From a bacterium UBA2219 (GTDB lineage: Bacteria; Desulfobacterota; Deferrimicrobia; Deferrimicrobiales; Deferrimicrobiaceae): a stretch of DNA of 9,681 nucleotides. The notes beneath the pieces are model-generated. The model ran no database searches, was not told where the DNA came from, and worked only from the letters and a program-made list of their open reading frames with translations. The position numbers and the translations under genes were made by a program. Location of the stretch: assembly GCA_002327765.1 (NCBI GenBank), contig DCUH01000096.1, positions 186 through 9,866 on the forward strand, written 5' to 3'. Shown here in pieces: positions 1 to 7,236 of the stretch. Each line of letters begins with the position of its first letter. The stretch's first letter is position 1.

Positions 1-264
1 GACCTCTCGGCCGTGGCGGGCCTCAGACTGCTGACGCACCTGCCGGTGATCGCCGACCCGTCGCATGCGAGCGGACGGCGCGATCTGGTGGCGCCGATGT
101 CGCGCGCCGCCATCGCGGCTGGCGCGGACGGGCTGATGATCGAGGTGCATCCCTCCCCGGAGAAGGCGCTCTCCGACGGCCCGCAGTCGCTCACCTTCGA
201 TAAATTCGCCGGCCTGATGGATACGATCCGGCCCTTCGTCCAGGCGGCGGGAAGGACGCTCTGA
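1..264 (+). CDS. aroF: 3-deoxy-7-phosphoheptulonate (DAHP) synthase, C-terminal part
   Basis: Partial gene, cut by the left edge; 87 residues of the C-terminus are visible, in frame from base 1. The enzyme condenses phosphoenolpyruvate with erythrose 4-phosphate in the cytoplasm, the first step of the shikimate pathway to aromatic amino acids. The fragment carries the end of the TIM barrel: a DPSHASGRR motif (residues 19-27), IEVHP (47-51) and LSDGPQSL (57-64). By the known spacing in Thermotoga-type DAHP synthase, His22, Glu48 and Asp59 are three of the metal ligands; the 26- and 11-residue spacings match that family. This is the AroA/KDO8P-synthase-like class, not the plant-like class II. 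The stop (TGA 262-264) overlaps the proposed start of the next gene, so the two are probably translationally coupled. The N-terminal regulatory region, if any, is outside the window. Confidence 0.93.
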   Translation, partial: DLSAVAGLRLLTHLPVIADPSHASGRRDLVAPMSRAAIAAGADGLMIEVHPSPEKALSDGPQSLTFDKFAGLMDTIRPFVQAAGRTL

Positions 265-2564
265 TCCGCAAGCTCCTTTTCGGGATCCTCGGGGCGGGGC
301 TTCTGGCCCTGGCCCTGCACGGCGCCTGGCTCTACCGCGAGGTCGGCCGGGGGGTCGCCCCCGACGCCTGGGAGATCCCCTCCATCCTTTACGGCCGCCC
401 GACGGAGATCCGCCAATGGGACCACCTCGGCAACCTCCGGTTCGCGGAGCGGCTGCAACGGCTTTCCTACAAGCGGGTCACGGGGAACCCTCCGCGCCCG
501 GGAACGTATTCCGAGGAGCCGGGAAAGATCCGGATCTTCACGCGCGGGTACCGGATCGGCCGGCTCCCCGTCAGCGGCGGCCCGGCGGAGATCGAGGTCC
601 GCGACGGGCGGGTGGCGTCGATCGTCTCCCGGGCGGGCAACCCGCTTCCGGCGGTCCGCCTCGAGCCGGAGGAGATCACCCGGATCCTCGGCCCCAAGAG
701 GGAGTCCCGCCGGCTGGTCCCGCTCTCCTCCATCCCCCGCCACGTCCAGGACGCCGTCATCGCGGCCGAGGACCAGAGGTTCCGCTCCCATATCGGGGTC
801 GACTTCCTCGGGATCGGCCGTGCGATGGTCGCCAACCTGAAGAAACGCCGGTTCGTCCAGGGCGGCTCGACGATCACGCAGCAATTGGCGAAGAACTTCT
901 TCCTCTCCCCGAAGAAGACGCTCGCCCGAAAGCTGCGCGAGGCGGAGCTGGCCGTCGTCCTCGAGCTCCGGTTCTCGAAGGCGGAGATCCTCGAGATGTA
1001 CCTGAACAAGATCTACTTCGGGCAGGACGGCTCCATGGGGATCTACGGCATCGAGGAGGCGGCGGGCTTCTACTTCTCGAAGCGGGCTGAGGAGCTCTCC
1101 CTCGAGGAATCGGCCCTCCTGGCGGGCATCATCAGCTCCCCCAACCGGTTCTCCCCCTTCCGCGACCCGAAGGCGGCGAAAGGGCGGCGTAACGGCGTCC
1201 TGTCGCGGATGCACCGGCTCGGCACGATCGGGGAAAACGAGCGCCGCCTGGCGTCGGCCGCGCCGCTCGGCGCGCGTCCACGCCCCGCGAACCACCGCCT
1301 GGCGGCCTACTTCGTGGACTACATCCAGCGGGTCACCGCGGACGACCTGGGGGACGAGAAGCTCTACAGCGCGGGGTACCGCTTCCACACGACGCTCGAC
1401 CCGGTGCAGCAGGCCGCGGCGGAAGATGCCGTCGTGCAGGGGCTGGCCGAGGTCGAGAAAACGCCGCGCCGTCCCGGGGAGCCGCTGCAGGCGGCGCTGG
1501 TCGCGGTGGACCCGGCGAACGGCGAGCTGACGGCGATGGTCGGGGGGAGGAACTACGGGGCGACGCAGTTCAACCGGGCCGCGAACGCGCGGCGGCAGCC
1601 CGGGAGCGCGTTCAAGCCGTTCGTTCTCCTCGCGGCGCTCTCGGAGGCGGCGGCGGGGCGGGGGCAGACGACGCTCTCCACGATCGTTTCCGGCGCTCCG
1701 GTCTCCTTCAAGACCCCCCAGGGGCTGTGGACGCCCGAAAACTTCGACGGGAAAAGCTACGGGGACATCACCGTCCGGACGGCGATCGAGAACTCGGTGA
1801 ACACGTCGACCGTGCGGCTGGCCAGGGACGTGGGGCTTGAAAAGGTGGCGGAGACCGCCCGCGCCGCCGGGATCGCGAGCCGCCTCCCCCCCCTTCCCTC
1901 GATGCCGCTGGGAAGCTTCGAGGTCACGCCGCTGGAGCTCGCCTACGCGTACGCGACGATCGCCTCCCGGGGAGTGCGGTTCGAGCCGTTCCCCCTGTTC
2001 TCCGTGACCACGGACGACGGGGAGATCCTCCTGGAGAAGGCGGTCCAGTGGAAGCGGGCGATCGACCCGCGGGCCGCGTACCTCGCGGGGTACGCGATGG
2101 AGGGGACGCTGGAGCGCGGCACGGCGAGGGCGGCGGGCGCGATGGGGATCCGCTTCCCGGCGTCCGGCAAGACCGGGACCACGGACGACAACCGGGACTC
2201 CTGGTTCGTGGGGTTCACGCCCGACGTCGTCTGCGCCGTCTGGGTGGGGCACGACTCCGGCGCCGACACCGGGCTGACCGGGGCCCGCGGGGCACTGCGG
2301 ATCTGGTCCCGGTTCCTGCGGTCCCTCTACCCCGAGGCCGGGCCGGTCGCCCTCGTCGTCCCGGACGGCGTGGAGTTCGCGGAAATCGATCCCGTTTCGG
2401 GGCTCCTCGCCACGAGCGACTGCCCCCAGAGGCTGCGGGAGGCGTACCTCGCCGGCACGGCGCCGAAGGAGGCGTGCCCCCTCCATCCCGTCCATCCCGT
2501 CGCGGACACCCTCCGGAAAGGGTTCCAGGGCATTGGGGATTACATCCGGAACCTGTTCAAGTAG
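261..2564 (+). CDS. mrcB: Class A penicillin-binding protein, PBP1B type (glycosyltransferase/transpeptidase)
   Basis: Bifunctional peptidoglycan synthase, 767 residues from CTG 261, anchored in the inner membrane and acting in the periplasm. Seen: a short cytoplasmic start followed by one membrane helix (about 5-24); a UB2H-like region (about 42-115) with RLQRLSYKRV and a PG-x-Y turn; glycosyltransferase motifs EDQRF (Glu170), GGSTITQQ (201-208) and EILEMYLN (Glu245); transpeptidase motifs SAFK (Ser449, Lys452), SVN (512-514) and KTGT (637-640). All catalytic residues are present. UB2H separates PBP1B from PBP1A; in enterobacteria it binds LpoB, but no such partner is visible here. Start: the first ATG (612) would remove the membrane anchor and the UB2H region, and no ATG, GTG or TTG lies upstream in frame near the aroF end. 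CTG 261 overlaps the aroF stop as CTGA and has AAGGA four bases upstream. The start codon is inference; the product is secure. Confidence 0.93.
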   Translation: MIRKLLFGILGAGLLALALHGAWLYREVGRGVAPDAWEIPSILYGRPTEIRQWDHLGNLRFAERLQRLSYKRVTGNPPRPGTYSEEPGKIRIFTRGYRIGRLPVSGGPAEIEVRDGRVASIVSRAGNPLPAVRLEPEEITRILGPKRESRRLVPLSSIPRHVQDAVIAAEDQRFRSHIGVDFLGIGRAMVANLKKRRFVQGGSTITQQLAKNFFLSPKKTLARKLREAELAVVLELRFSKAEILEMYLNKIYFGQDGSMGIYGIEEAAGFYFSKRAEELSLEESALLAGIISSPNRFSPFRDPKAAKGRRNGVLSRMHRLGTIGENERRLASAAPLGARPRPANHRLAAYFVDYIQRVTADDLGDEKLYSAGYRFHTTLDPVQQAAAEDAVVQGLAEVEKTPRRPGEPLQAALVAVDPANGELTAMVGGRNYGATQFNRAANARRQPGSAFKPFVLLAALSEAAAGRGQTTLSTIVSGAPVSFKTPQGLWTPENFDGKSYGDITVRTAIENSVNTSTVRLARDVGLEKVAETARAAGIASRLPPLPSMPLGSFEVTPLELAYAYATIASRGVRFEPFPLFSVTTDDGEILLEKAVQWKRAIDPRAAYLAGYAMEGTLERGTARAAGAMGIRFPASGKTGTTDDNRDSWFVGFTPDVVCAVWVGHDSGADTGLTGARGALRIWSRFLRSLYPEAGPVALVVPDGVEFAEIDPVSGLLATSDCPQRLREAYLAGTAPKEACPLHPVHPVADTLRKGFQGIGDYIRNLFK

Positions 2565-2574
2565 CCGTATCCCA

Positions 2575-2583
2575 TGATATAAA
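2575..2583 (+). promoter_or_regulatory. Extended -10 promoter for ileS
   Basis: The 57-base gap between the PBP gene and ileS is sharply AT-rich compared with the genes around it. It holds TGATATAAA, an extended -10 element (TG, one base, TATAAA), about 40 bases before the ileS ATG. The -35 region is poor (TTCAAG at 2556-2561 with a 16-base spacer), as is common when an extended -10 is present. It would transcribe ileS and probably lspA and lgt, giving them a start independent of aroF-mrcB. Predicted by eye only. Confidence 0.45.
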
Positions 2584-2621
2584 GAATAATTTTAATCCGA
2601 CGGAAAGAAGCCGAAAAAACC

Positions 2622-5405
2622 ATGGATTACAAGAGCACGCTGAACCTGCCGCAGACCGACTTCCCGATGCGGGCGAACCTCGCCCAGCGGGAGCCCGAAA
2701 CGCTGGCCCGGTGGGGGGAAATGGACCTGTACCGGCAGATGCTCGCGCGCCGGAAGGGCTGCCCCACCTTCGTCCTCCACGACGGCCCCCCGTACGCCAA
2801 CGGCCACACGCACATCGGCCACGCGCTGAACAAGATTCTGAAGGACATCATCCTGAAGCACCGTTCGATGTCCGGCCGCCTCTGCGTGTACATCCCCGGC
2901 TGGGACTGCCACGGGCTGCCGATCGAGCACCAGGTGGACAAGACGCTCGGCGAGAAGAAGGAGACGATCCCGACGGCGGTGAAGCGCCGGCTGTGCCGCG
3001 AATACGCGACGAAATTCATCGACATACAACGCAAGGAGTTCAAGCGCCTCGGCATTCAGGGCGACTGGGAGAACCCGTACCGGACGATGACCTTCGACTA
3101 CGAGGCGCAGATCCTGCGGGAGCTGGGCCGGTTCGTCGAGACCGGCGCGGTCTACCAGGGGACGAAGCCGGTCTACTGGTGCGTGACGTGCCGGACCGCG
3201 CTGGCCGAGGCGGAGGTCGAATACGCGGACCACGCCTCCCACTCCATCTACGTGAAGTTCCCCTTCGTCGACCCGCCGGAGAGGATCCACCCGGCGCTCG
3301 CGGGGAAGAAGGTTTTCTTCGTCATCTGGACGACCACCCCGTGGACCATCCCGTCCAACCTGGCCGTGGCGCTCCACCCCGACTTCGACTATGCCGCCCT
3401 CTCCTTCGGCGACGAGGTCTACGTGGTCGCCGACGGGCTGACGGACCGGTTCGTCGAGGAGACCGGCATCCGGGGCGCGGAGAAGATCGCCGTGTTCCGC
3501 GCGGAGGGACTCGAGCGGCTGCGCTGCCGGCACCCGCTCTTCGACCGCGACTCGATCCTCGTCCTGGCCGACTACGTGACGCTCGACACCGGGACCGGGC
3601 TGGTCCACACCGCCCCCGGGCACGGGCGGGAGGACTACGAGACCGGCCTGCGGTACGGCCTCCCCGTCTACGCGCCGCTCGACGACGACGGCCGGTTCAC
3701 GAAGGACGTCCCCCTCTTCGCCGGGAAGCAGGTCTTCGAGGCGAACCCGCTGGTGAACGAAAAGCTCGCCGAGGCCGGCGCGCTGATGCGGCAAGGGCGG
3801 CTCACCCACTCCTACCCCCACTGCTGGCGCTGCAAGCAGCCCGTCATCTTCCGGGCGACGAAGCAGTGGTTCATCTCCATGGACGCCACGAAGCTGCGCG
3901 AGAAGACGCTCTCCGAGATCCGGAAGGTGCGCTGGGTCCCCGACTGGGGACAGGAGCGGATCGAGGGGATGATCGCGAACCGCCCCGACTGGTGCATCTC
4001 GCGGCAGCGCTCCTGGGGCGTGCCGATCGCCGCCTTCCAGTGCGAGGGGTGCGGCAAGCCCTTGCTCGACCGGAAGATCATCGACCGCGTCGCGGACTTC
4101 TTCGAGAAGGAAGGCGCCGACGCGTGGTTCGAGCGGGACGCGTCCGAGCTGCTCCCGCCCGGCACGAAGTGCCCCTCCTGCGGGGAATCGTCGTTCCGCA
4201 AGGAATCCGACATCCTCGACGTCTGGTTCGACTCGGGGGTCTCCTTCGCCGCCGTGTGCGAGGGGAAGGAGGACCTCGGCATCCCGGTCGACCTGTACCT
4301 CGAGGGGTCCGACCAGCACCGCGGGTGGTTCCACTCCTCCATCCTGGCCTGCGTGGGGACGCGCGGCTTCGCGCCCTACCGCGGCGTGCTCACCCACGGG
4401 TTCGTGGTCGACGGCAAGGGCGAGGCGATGCACAAGTCCAAGGGGAACGTGATCGCGCCCGAGGAGATCATCAAGAAGCACGGCGCGGAGCTTCTGCGCC
4501 TGTGGGCCGCGGCGGCGGACTACCGGGACGACATCCGGCTCTCGAAGGACATCCTCGACCGGCTGACGGAGGCGTACCGGAAGATCCGCAACACCGTCCG
4601 GTACCTGCTCTCCAACGTGAGCGACTTCGCGCCGGGGTGGGAGACCGTCCCGGTCGAGCGGATGGAGGAGATGGACCGGTACGCGCTCATCCTGTTCCGG
4701 CGGCTCGTGTCGAAGGTGCGGAAGGCGTACGAGAACTATGAGTTCCACATCGTCTACCACGCGGTGAACGACTTCTGCGCCGTGGACATGTCCTCCTTCT
4801 ACCTGAACGTCCTGAAGGACCGGATGTACTGCTCCCCCGCCGACGCCCCCGGCCGCAAGTCCGCGCAGTCGGCGATGTTCGAGATCGCCAGGGGGCTGCT
4901 GGCGCTGGTCGCGCCGGTGCTTTCGTTCACCGCGGAAGAGGCGTGGGGCTACCTGCCCAGGCACCTCGGGAAGACGGAAAGCGTGTTCCTGGCCGACCTG
5001 CCGGAGGAGCGGGAGATACCGGACGCCGAGGCGATCGCCACCCGGTGGGAGCGGATCCTCGCGCTGCGGTCCGAGATCGCCCAACCGCTGGAGGCGGCGC
5101 GCAAGGAGAAGGCCATCGGGAGCGACCAGGACGCGCTGGTGACGATCGCCCCGGGCCCCTTCGCGGACCTGGTCGAGACGCACCGCGCCGCGATCCGCGA
5201 GGTGCTGATCGTCTCCGACGTCCGCGTCGGCGACCCGTCCGGGCCGGGGGTCTACGAAAGCGCAGCGTACCCGGGGCTCAAGGCGAAGGTGGAAAAGGCG
5301 CCGTGGGGGAAATGCGAGCGGTGCTGGAACCACGCGCCGGAGGTCGGGACGCTCGACGCGGCGCCGGAGCTGTGCCGGCGGTGCGCCGGCGCCGTGGGAA
5401 AATGA
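2622..5405 (+). CDS. ileS: Isoleucyl-tRNA synthetase
   Basis: Charges tRNA-Ile with isoleucine in the cytoplasm and edits mischarged valine. The 927 residues are close to the usual length (E. coli 938). Seen in order: PPYANGHTHIGH with the class I HIGH signature at 64-67; GWDCHGLPIE; the CP1 editing domain with WTTTPWTIPSN (236-246) and HTAPGHG (329-335); paired CxxC knuckles in the CP region; the KMSKS-equivalent loop reading AMHKS (602-606), where Lys605 is the retained catalytic lysine; an all-alpha anticodon-binding domain beginning near DIRLSKDILDRL; and a C-terminal zinc finger with Cys898, Cys901, Cys918 and Cys921. The C-terminal zinc finger marks the bacterial type I enzyme. ATG 2622 fits the family N-terminus; GGAAAGAAG lies upstream but rather far from it (11 bases). 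lspA begins one base after the stop. The altered first and third positions of KMSKS are the only unusual point. Confidence 0.98.
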   Translation: MDYKSTLNLPQTDFPMRANLAQREPETLARWGEMDLYRQMLARRKGCPTFVLHDGPPYANGHTHIGHALNKILKDIILKHRSMSGRLCVYIPGWDCHGLPIEHQVDKTLGEKKETIPTAVKRRLCREYATKFIDIQRKEFKRLGIQGDWENPYRTMTFDYEAQILRELGRFVETGAVYQGTKPVYWCVTCRTALAEAEVEYADHASHSIYVKFPFVDPPERIHPALAGKKVFFVIWTTTPWTIPSNLAVALHPDFDYAALSFGDEVYVVADGLTDRFVEETGIRGAEKIAVFRAEGLERLRCRHPLFDRDSILVLADYVTLDTGTGLVHTAPGHGREDYETGLRYGLPVYAPLDDDGRFTKDVPLFAGKQVFEANPLVNEKLAEAGALMRQGRLTHSYPHCWRCKQPVIFRATKQWFISMDATKLREKTLSEIRKVRWVPDWGQERIEGMIANRPDWCISRQRSWGVPIAAFQCEGCGKPLLDRKIIDRVADFFEKEGADAWFERDASELLPPGTKCPSCGESSFRKESDILDVWFDSGVSFAAVCEGKEDLGIPVDLYLEGSDQHRGWFHSSILACVGTRGFAPYRGVLTHGFVVDGKGEAMHKSKGNVIAPEEIIKKHGAELLRLWAAAADYRDDIRLSKDILDRLTEAYRKIRNTVRYLLSNVSDFAPGWETVPVERMEEMDRYALILFRRLVSKVRKAYENYEFHIVYHAVNDFCAVDMSSFYLNVLKDRMYCSPADAPGRKSAQSAMFEIARGLLALVAPVLSFTAEEAWGYLPRHLGKTESVFLADLPEEREIPDAEAIATRWERILALRSEIAQPLEAARKEKAIGSDQDALVTIAPGPFADLVETHRAAIREVLIVSDVRVGDPSGPGVYESAAYPGLKAKVEKAPWGKCERCWNHAPEVGTLDAAPELCRRCAGAVGK

Positions 5406-5406
5406 C

Positions 5407-5928
5407 TTGCCCGCGCTGACCGCCCTGCGGAAGTACGCGGTCCCGCTCATGACGGCGGCGCTGGTGGCCGCCTGGGACCTGGCGACGAAGGCGTGGGTCC
5501 TGCGCAACCTCGACCTGTACGAGGTCCGGACCGTCTTCCAGGGCTGGTTCGACCTCGTCCACGTCCGGAACCCCGGCGTGGCCTTCAGCCTCCTGGCCAA
5601 CCTGGACCCGGCGTGGGTGCGCCCGGCGCTGGTCGCCGTCACGGTCGCGGAGATCGGCGCGCTGCTCTGCTTCATCTGGTTCCTCCCCGGCCGGGGCCCG
5701 ACGCCCTGGGGGCTGGGGATGATCCTGGGAGGGGCGGCGGGGAACCTGATCGACCGGGCCCGGTTCGGCTACGTCGTCGACTTCGTCGACATCTACCGGG
5801 GCGGCTTCCACTGGCCGACCTTCAACCTGGCCGACGCCGGGATCACCGTCGGGATCCTGCTGCTGGCCGCCGGCATGATCTTCGGGAACAAGGAGAGCGA
5901 TGCACCCCGTCCTGCTGCAGATCGGTAG
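5407..5928 (+). CDS. lspA: Lipoprotein signal peptidase (signal peptidase II)
   Basis: Inner-membrane aspartyl protease that removes the signal peptide of diacylglyceryl-modified prolipoproteins, cutting before the lipidated cysteine. The 173 residues match the family. Seen: WDLATK (Asp24) in the first helix, RNPGVAFSLL (54-63), GGAAGNLIDR with catalytic Asp116, VVDFVDIY, and FNLADAG with catalytic Asp143; four hydrophobic segments. The start is TTG 5407, one base after the ileS stop. The ATG at 5402 is in a different frame and quickly stops, and the next in-frame ATG (5449) would cut the first helix. There is no good Shine-Dalgarno sequence, so translation probably depends on ribosomes finishing ileS. 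The last 29 bases overlap lgt, the enzyme acting just before it in lipoprotein maturation. Confidence 0.96.
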   Translation: MPALTALRKYAVPLMTAALVAAWDLATKAWVLRNLDLYEVRTVFQGWFDLVHVRNPGVAFSLLANLDPAWVRPALVAVTVAEIGALLCFIWFLPGRGPTPWGLGMILGGAAGNLIDRARFGYVVDFVDIYRGGFHWPTFNLADAGITVGILLLAAGMIFGNKESDAPRPAADR

Positions 5929-6676
5929 CTTCAAGATCTTCTCCTACGGGACCATGGTCGCCCTCGGCTTCCTGGTCGGCATGTGGATCGGCGGCCGCGA
6001 GACCGACCGGCTGGGGATCGACCGCGACAAGTTCTACGACCTCGGGATGTGGATGATCCTGTCGGCCATCGTCGGGTCTCGGCTGTTCCACGTCCTGGTG
6101 TACTGGCGCGATTACGCGGCCGACCCCATGGAGATCTTCCGCCTGTGGAACGGCGGGCTGGTATTCTACGGCGGGCTGCTGGCCGCCGTGCCGGTCTGCT
6201 GGCTCTTCCTCCGGAAGCACCGGATCCCCTTCCTGCCGGTCGCGGACGTGGCGGCGGTCGTGATCCCGCTGGGCATCGGGTTCGGCCGCATCGGCTGCAC
6301 CCTGGCCGGCTGCTGCTACGGCAAGGCAACCGGATGCTCCCTGGCGATCACCTTCACCCACCCCTCTTCCCTGGCCCCCCTGAACGTCCCGCTCCACCCC
6401 ACGCAGATCTACGAGGCCGCGGCGTCGTTCGGCATCGCCCTGCTCCTCTACATGACGAGGGAACGGTTCCGCACGCCCGGCGTGCGCTTCTGGACGATGC
6501 TGATCCTGTATGGCGTCGTGCGCAGCCTGCTCGAGATCCTCCGGGACGACCCGCGCGGCTTCCTCGGGCCGTTCTCCGAATCGCAGATCGTCTCCTTCGT
6601 CCTGATCGTCTACGCCGCGGCATCGATCGTCCGCGCCCGGCGCTCCCGCGCGCACGGCGCCGCCCCACCCCGGTGA
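5900..6676 (+). CDS. lgt: Prolipoprotein diacylglyceryl transferase
   Basis: Inner-membrane enzyme that transfers a diacylglyceryl group from phosphatidylglycerol to the lipobox cysteine of prolipoproteins, the first step of lipoprotein maturation. The 258 residues are within the family range. Seen: an N-terminal segment typical of Lgt (LQIGSFKIFSYGTM), GGLVFYGG (85-92), the Lgt signature around GFGRIGCTLAGCCYG (127-141) with Arg130, HPTQIYE (166-172), and YGVVRSLLEILRDD with Arg208; about seven hydrophobic segments. The CTLAGCCYG version of the signature, rather than the enterobacterial form, fits a non-enterobacterial lineage. ATG 5900 is preceded by AAGGAG at 5890-5895, inside the end of lspA. 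A GC-rich hairpin follows two bases after the stop, and a convergent - strand frame abuts or overlaps the 3' end. Confidence 0.97.
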   Translation: MHPVLLQIGSFKIFSYGTMVALGFLVGMWIGGRETDRLGIDRDKFYDLGMWMILSAIVGSRLFHVLVYWRDYAADPMEIFRLWNGGLVFYGGLLAAVPVCWLFLRKHRIPFLPVADVAAVVIPLGIGFGRIGCTLAGCCYGKATGCSLAITFTHPSSLAPLNVPLHPTQIYEAAASFGIALLLYMTRERFRTPGVRFWTMLILYGVVRSLLEILRDDPRGFLGPFSESQIVSFVLIVYAAASIVRARRSRAHGAAPPR

Positions 6677-7060
6677 CGGCTCCTCCCGGGCCGAGGGGAG
6701 GGGCAATATCTCATACGCGCCGGGACCGTCCGGCAACGCGCCTTCCTTGAGGAGCCCGTCGAGCCGGCGCCGCCCGTCCTGCCGCGGGTAGTACCTGCAC
6801 TTCCGGCTCTTCCGGAACAGGGCGTCGAATTCCTCATGCAGCGGGTGCCGGTCCGATAAGCGGTACCATCGGCGGCGGCCGACCGTCCGGCAATCGACGA
6901 TTCCCAGCTCCCGCAGCAGCCGGAGCTGACGAAGGACGTTTTTCCCGTCCTGGCCGATGATCCGGGCGATCAGCCGGGCATGCAGCTCCTGTCGGGGGAA
7001 ATCGAAGAACATCGCCAGGGTCGAGTAGAGCGTGGGGGACGAGAAAAGTCTGTGGATCAT
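6677..7060 (-). CDS. Winged-helix DNA-binding protein, frame lacking its own stop (possible gene remnant)
   Basis: The frame from ATG 7060 encodes a plausible winged-helix domain in its first 85 or so residues: a hydrophobic first helix (LYSTLAMFF), a helix-turn-helix (ARLIARIIGQDGKNVLRQLRLLRELGIV, about 28-55) and a wing (CRTVGRRRWYRLSDRHPL). The wing resembles winged helices of the ArsR/MNT-associated kind, which are often free-standing or joined to a nucleotidyltransferase; no nucleotidyltransferase motif is seen. After residue 128 (base 6677) the frame enters the antisense of lgt and then lspA and does not stop until 5843, giving 405 residues of low-complexity character. I therefore list only the part outside lgt. 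Candidate explanations are a 3' deletion, a frameshift, or real antisense overlap. A GGAAGG lies only two bases before the ATG, and a TGA precedes the ATG in frame by seven codons. No function beyond DNA binding can be assigned. Confidence 0.5.
6679..6704 (+). terminator. GC-rich hairpin after lgt, possible terminator
   Basis: A 9-base stem (GCTCCTCCC at 6679-6687 with GGGAGGGGC at 6696-6704, one T-G pair) and an 8-base loop begin two bases after the lgt stop. No T-run follows (AATATC), so it is not a textbook intrinsic terminator; it may protect the 3' end or only reflect GC-richness. It lies inside the - strand winged-helix frame. Confidence 0.25.
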
Positions 7061-7072
7061 GCCCTTCCGGGC

Positions 7073-7089
7073 AGCAAGTCATGGGCCAA
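7073..7089 (-). promoter_or_regulatory. Sigma-54-like -24/-12 site before the winged-helix frame
   Basis: On the - strand, TTGGCCCATGACTTGCT matches the sigma-54 layout YTGGCACGRNNNTTGCW at the GG and GC pairs with the required ten-base spacing, and at all of TTGCW; it differs at three -24 positions. Transcription would start near 7062, only about two bases before ATG 7060, which implies an almost leaderless message and fits the badly spaced Shine-Dalgarno. No enhancer-binding protein is in the window. A chance match is possible. Confidence 0.3.
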
Positions 7090-7118
7090 TAGCGATAACA
7101 AGAAATCCTTCTCGCTAT
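7089..7118. repeat. Inverted repeat ATAGCGA / TCGCTAT, possible operator
   Basis: Two perfect 7-base arms (7089-7095 and 7112-7118) are separated by 16 bases in the gap upstream of the winged-helix start. The right edge on the - strand touches the sigma-54-like site. The position suits an operator for the adjacent regulator or an activator site; it could also fold as an RNA hairpin with a large loop. Only one copy was noticed in the window. Confidence 0.35.
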
Positions 7119-7137
7119 ATCCATGGGAGGGGATTTC

Positions 7138-7168
7138 GAAAAGTGTGGTCTCAAAGACCACGCTTTTT
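7138..7168. terminator. Bidirectional intrinsic terminator
   Basis: GTGGTCT (7145-7151), loop CAA, AGACCAC (7155-7161) form a perfect core stem. It is extended outward by AAAAG/CTTTT around one T-G pair to 13 pairs (7139-7151 with 7155-7167). T-runs therefore lie on both strands. On - it terminates the lipoprotein gene that stops at 7237; on + it would catch readthrough from lgt. Confidence 0.8.
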
Positions 7169-7236
7169 AAAAAAACCCCCTCCAGCTACGGACAATAATT
7201 CCTGTCAAGAAGAAAAGAGAAACCGCCGGCGAAGGA

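Noticed and set aside
2487..2506. Tandem CATCCCGTC-like repeat near the end of the PBP gene
   Set aside because: Two copies only, encoding His-Pro-Val twice in the tail of the protein; no sign of a larger array.
2048..4741. Long + strand frame of about 900 codons across the mrcB-ileS junction
   Set aside because: Arg/Gly/Pro-rich shadow in the wrong frame, crossing the end of one well-supported gene and the start of another.
5402..5419. ATG overlapping the ileS stop as ATGA, a possible lspA start
   Set aside because: It is in a different frame from lspA and reaches a stop within six codons; TTG 5407 fits the LspA N-terminus.
2592..5675. Open frame of more than 1000 codons on the - strand opposite ileS
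   Set aside because: The protein is Arg/Val/Gly/Asp-rich with no recognisable domain; it is the antisense shadow of a GC-rich gene whose + strand product is an unmistakable IleS.
7203..7208. Perfect TTGACA on the - strand between the lipoprotein stop and the terminator
   Set aside because: No -10 element 16-18 bases downstream (CTGGAG region) and the intrinsic terminator follows almost at once, so a functional promoter is unlikely.
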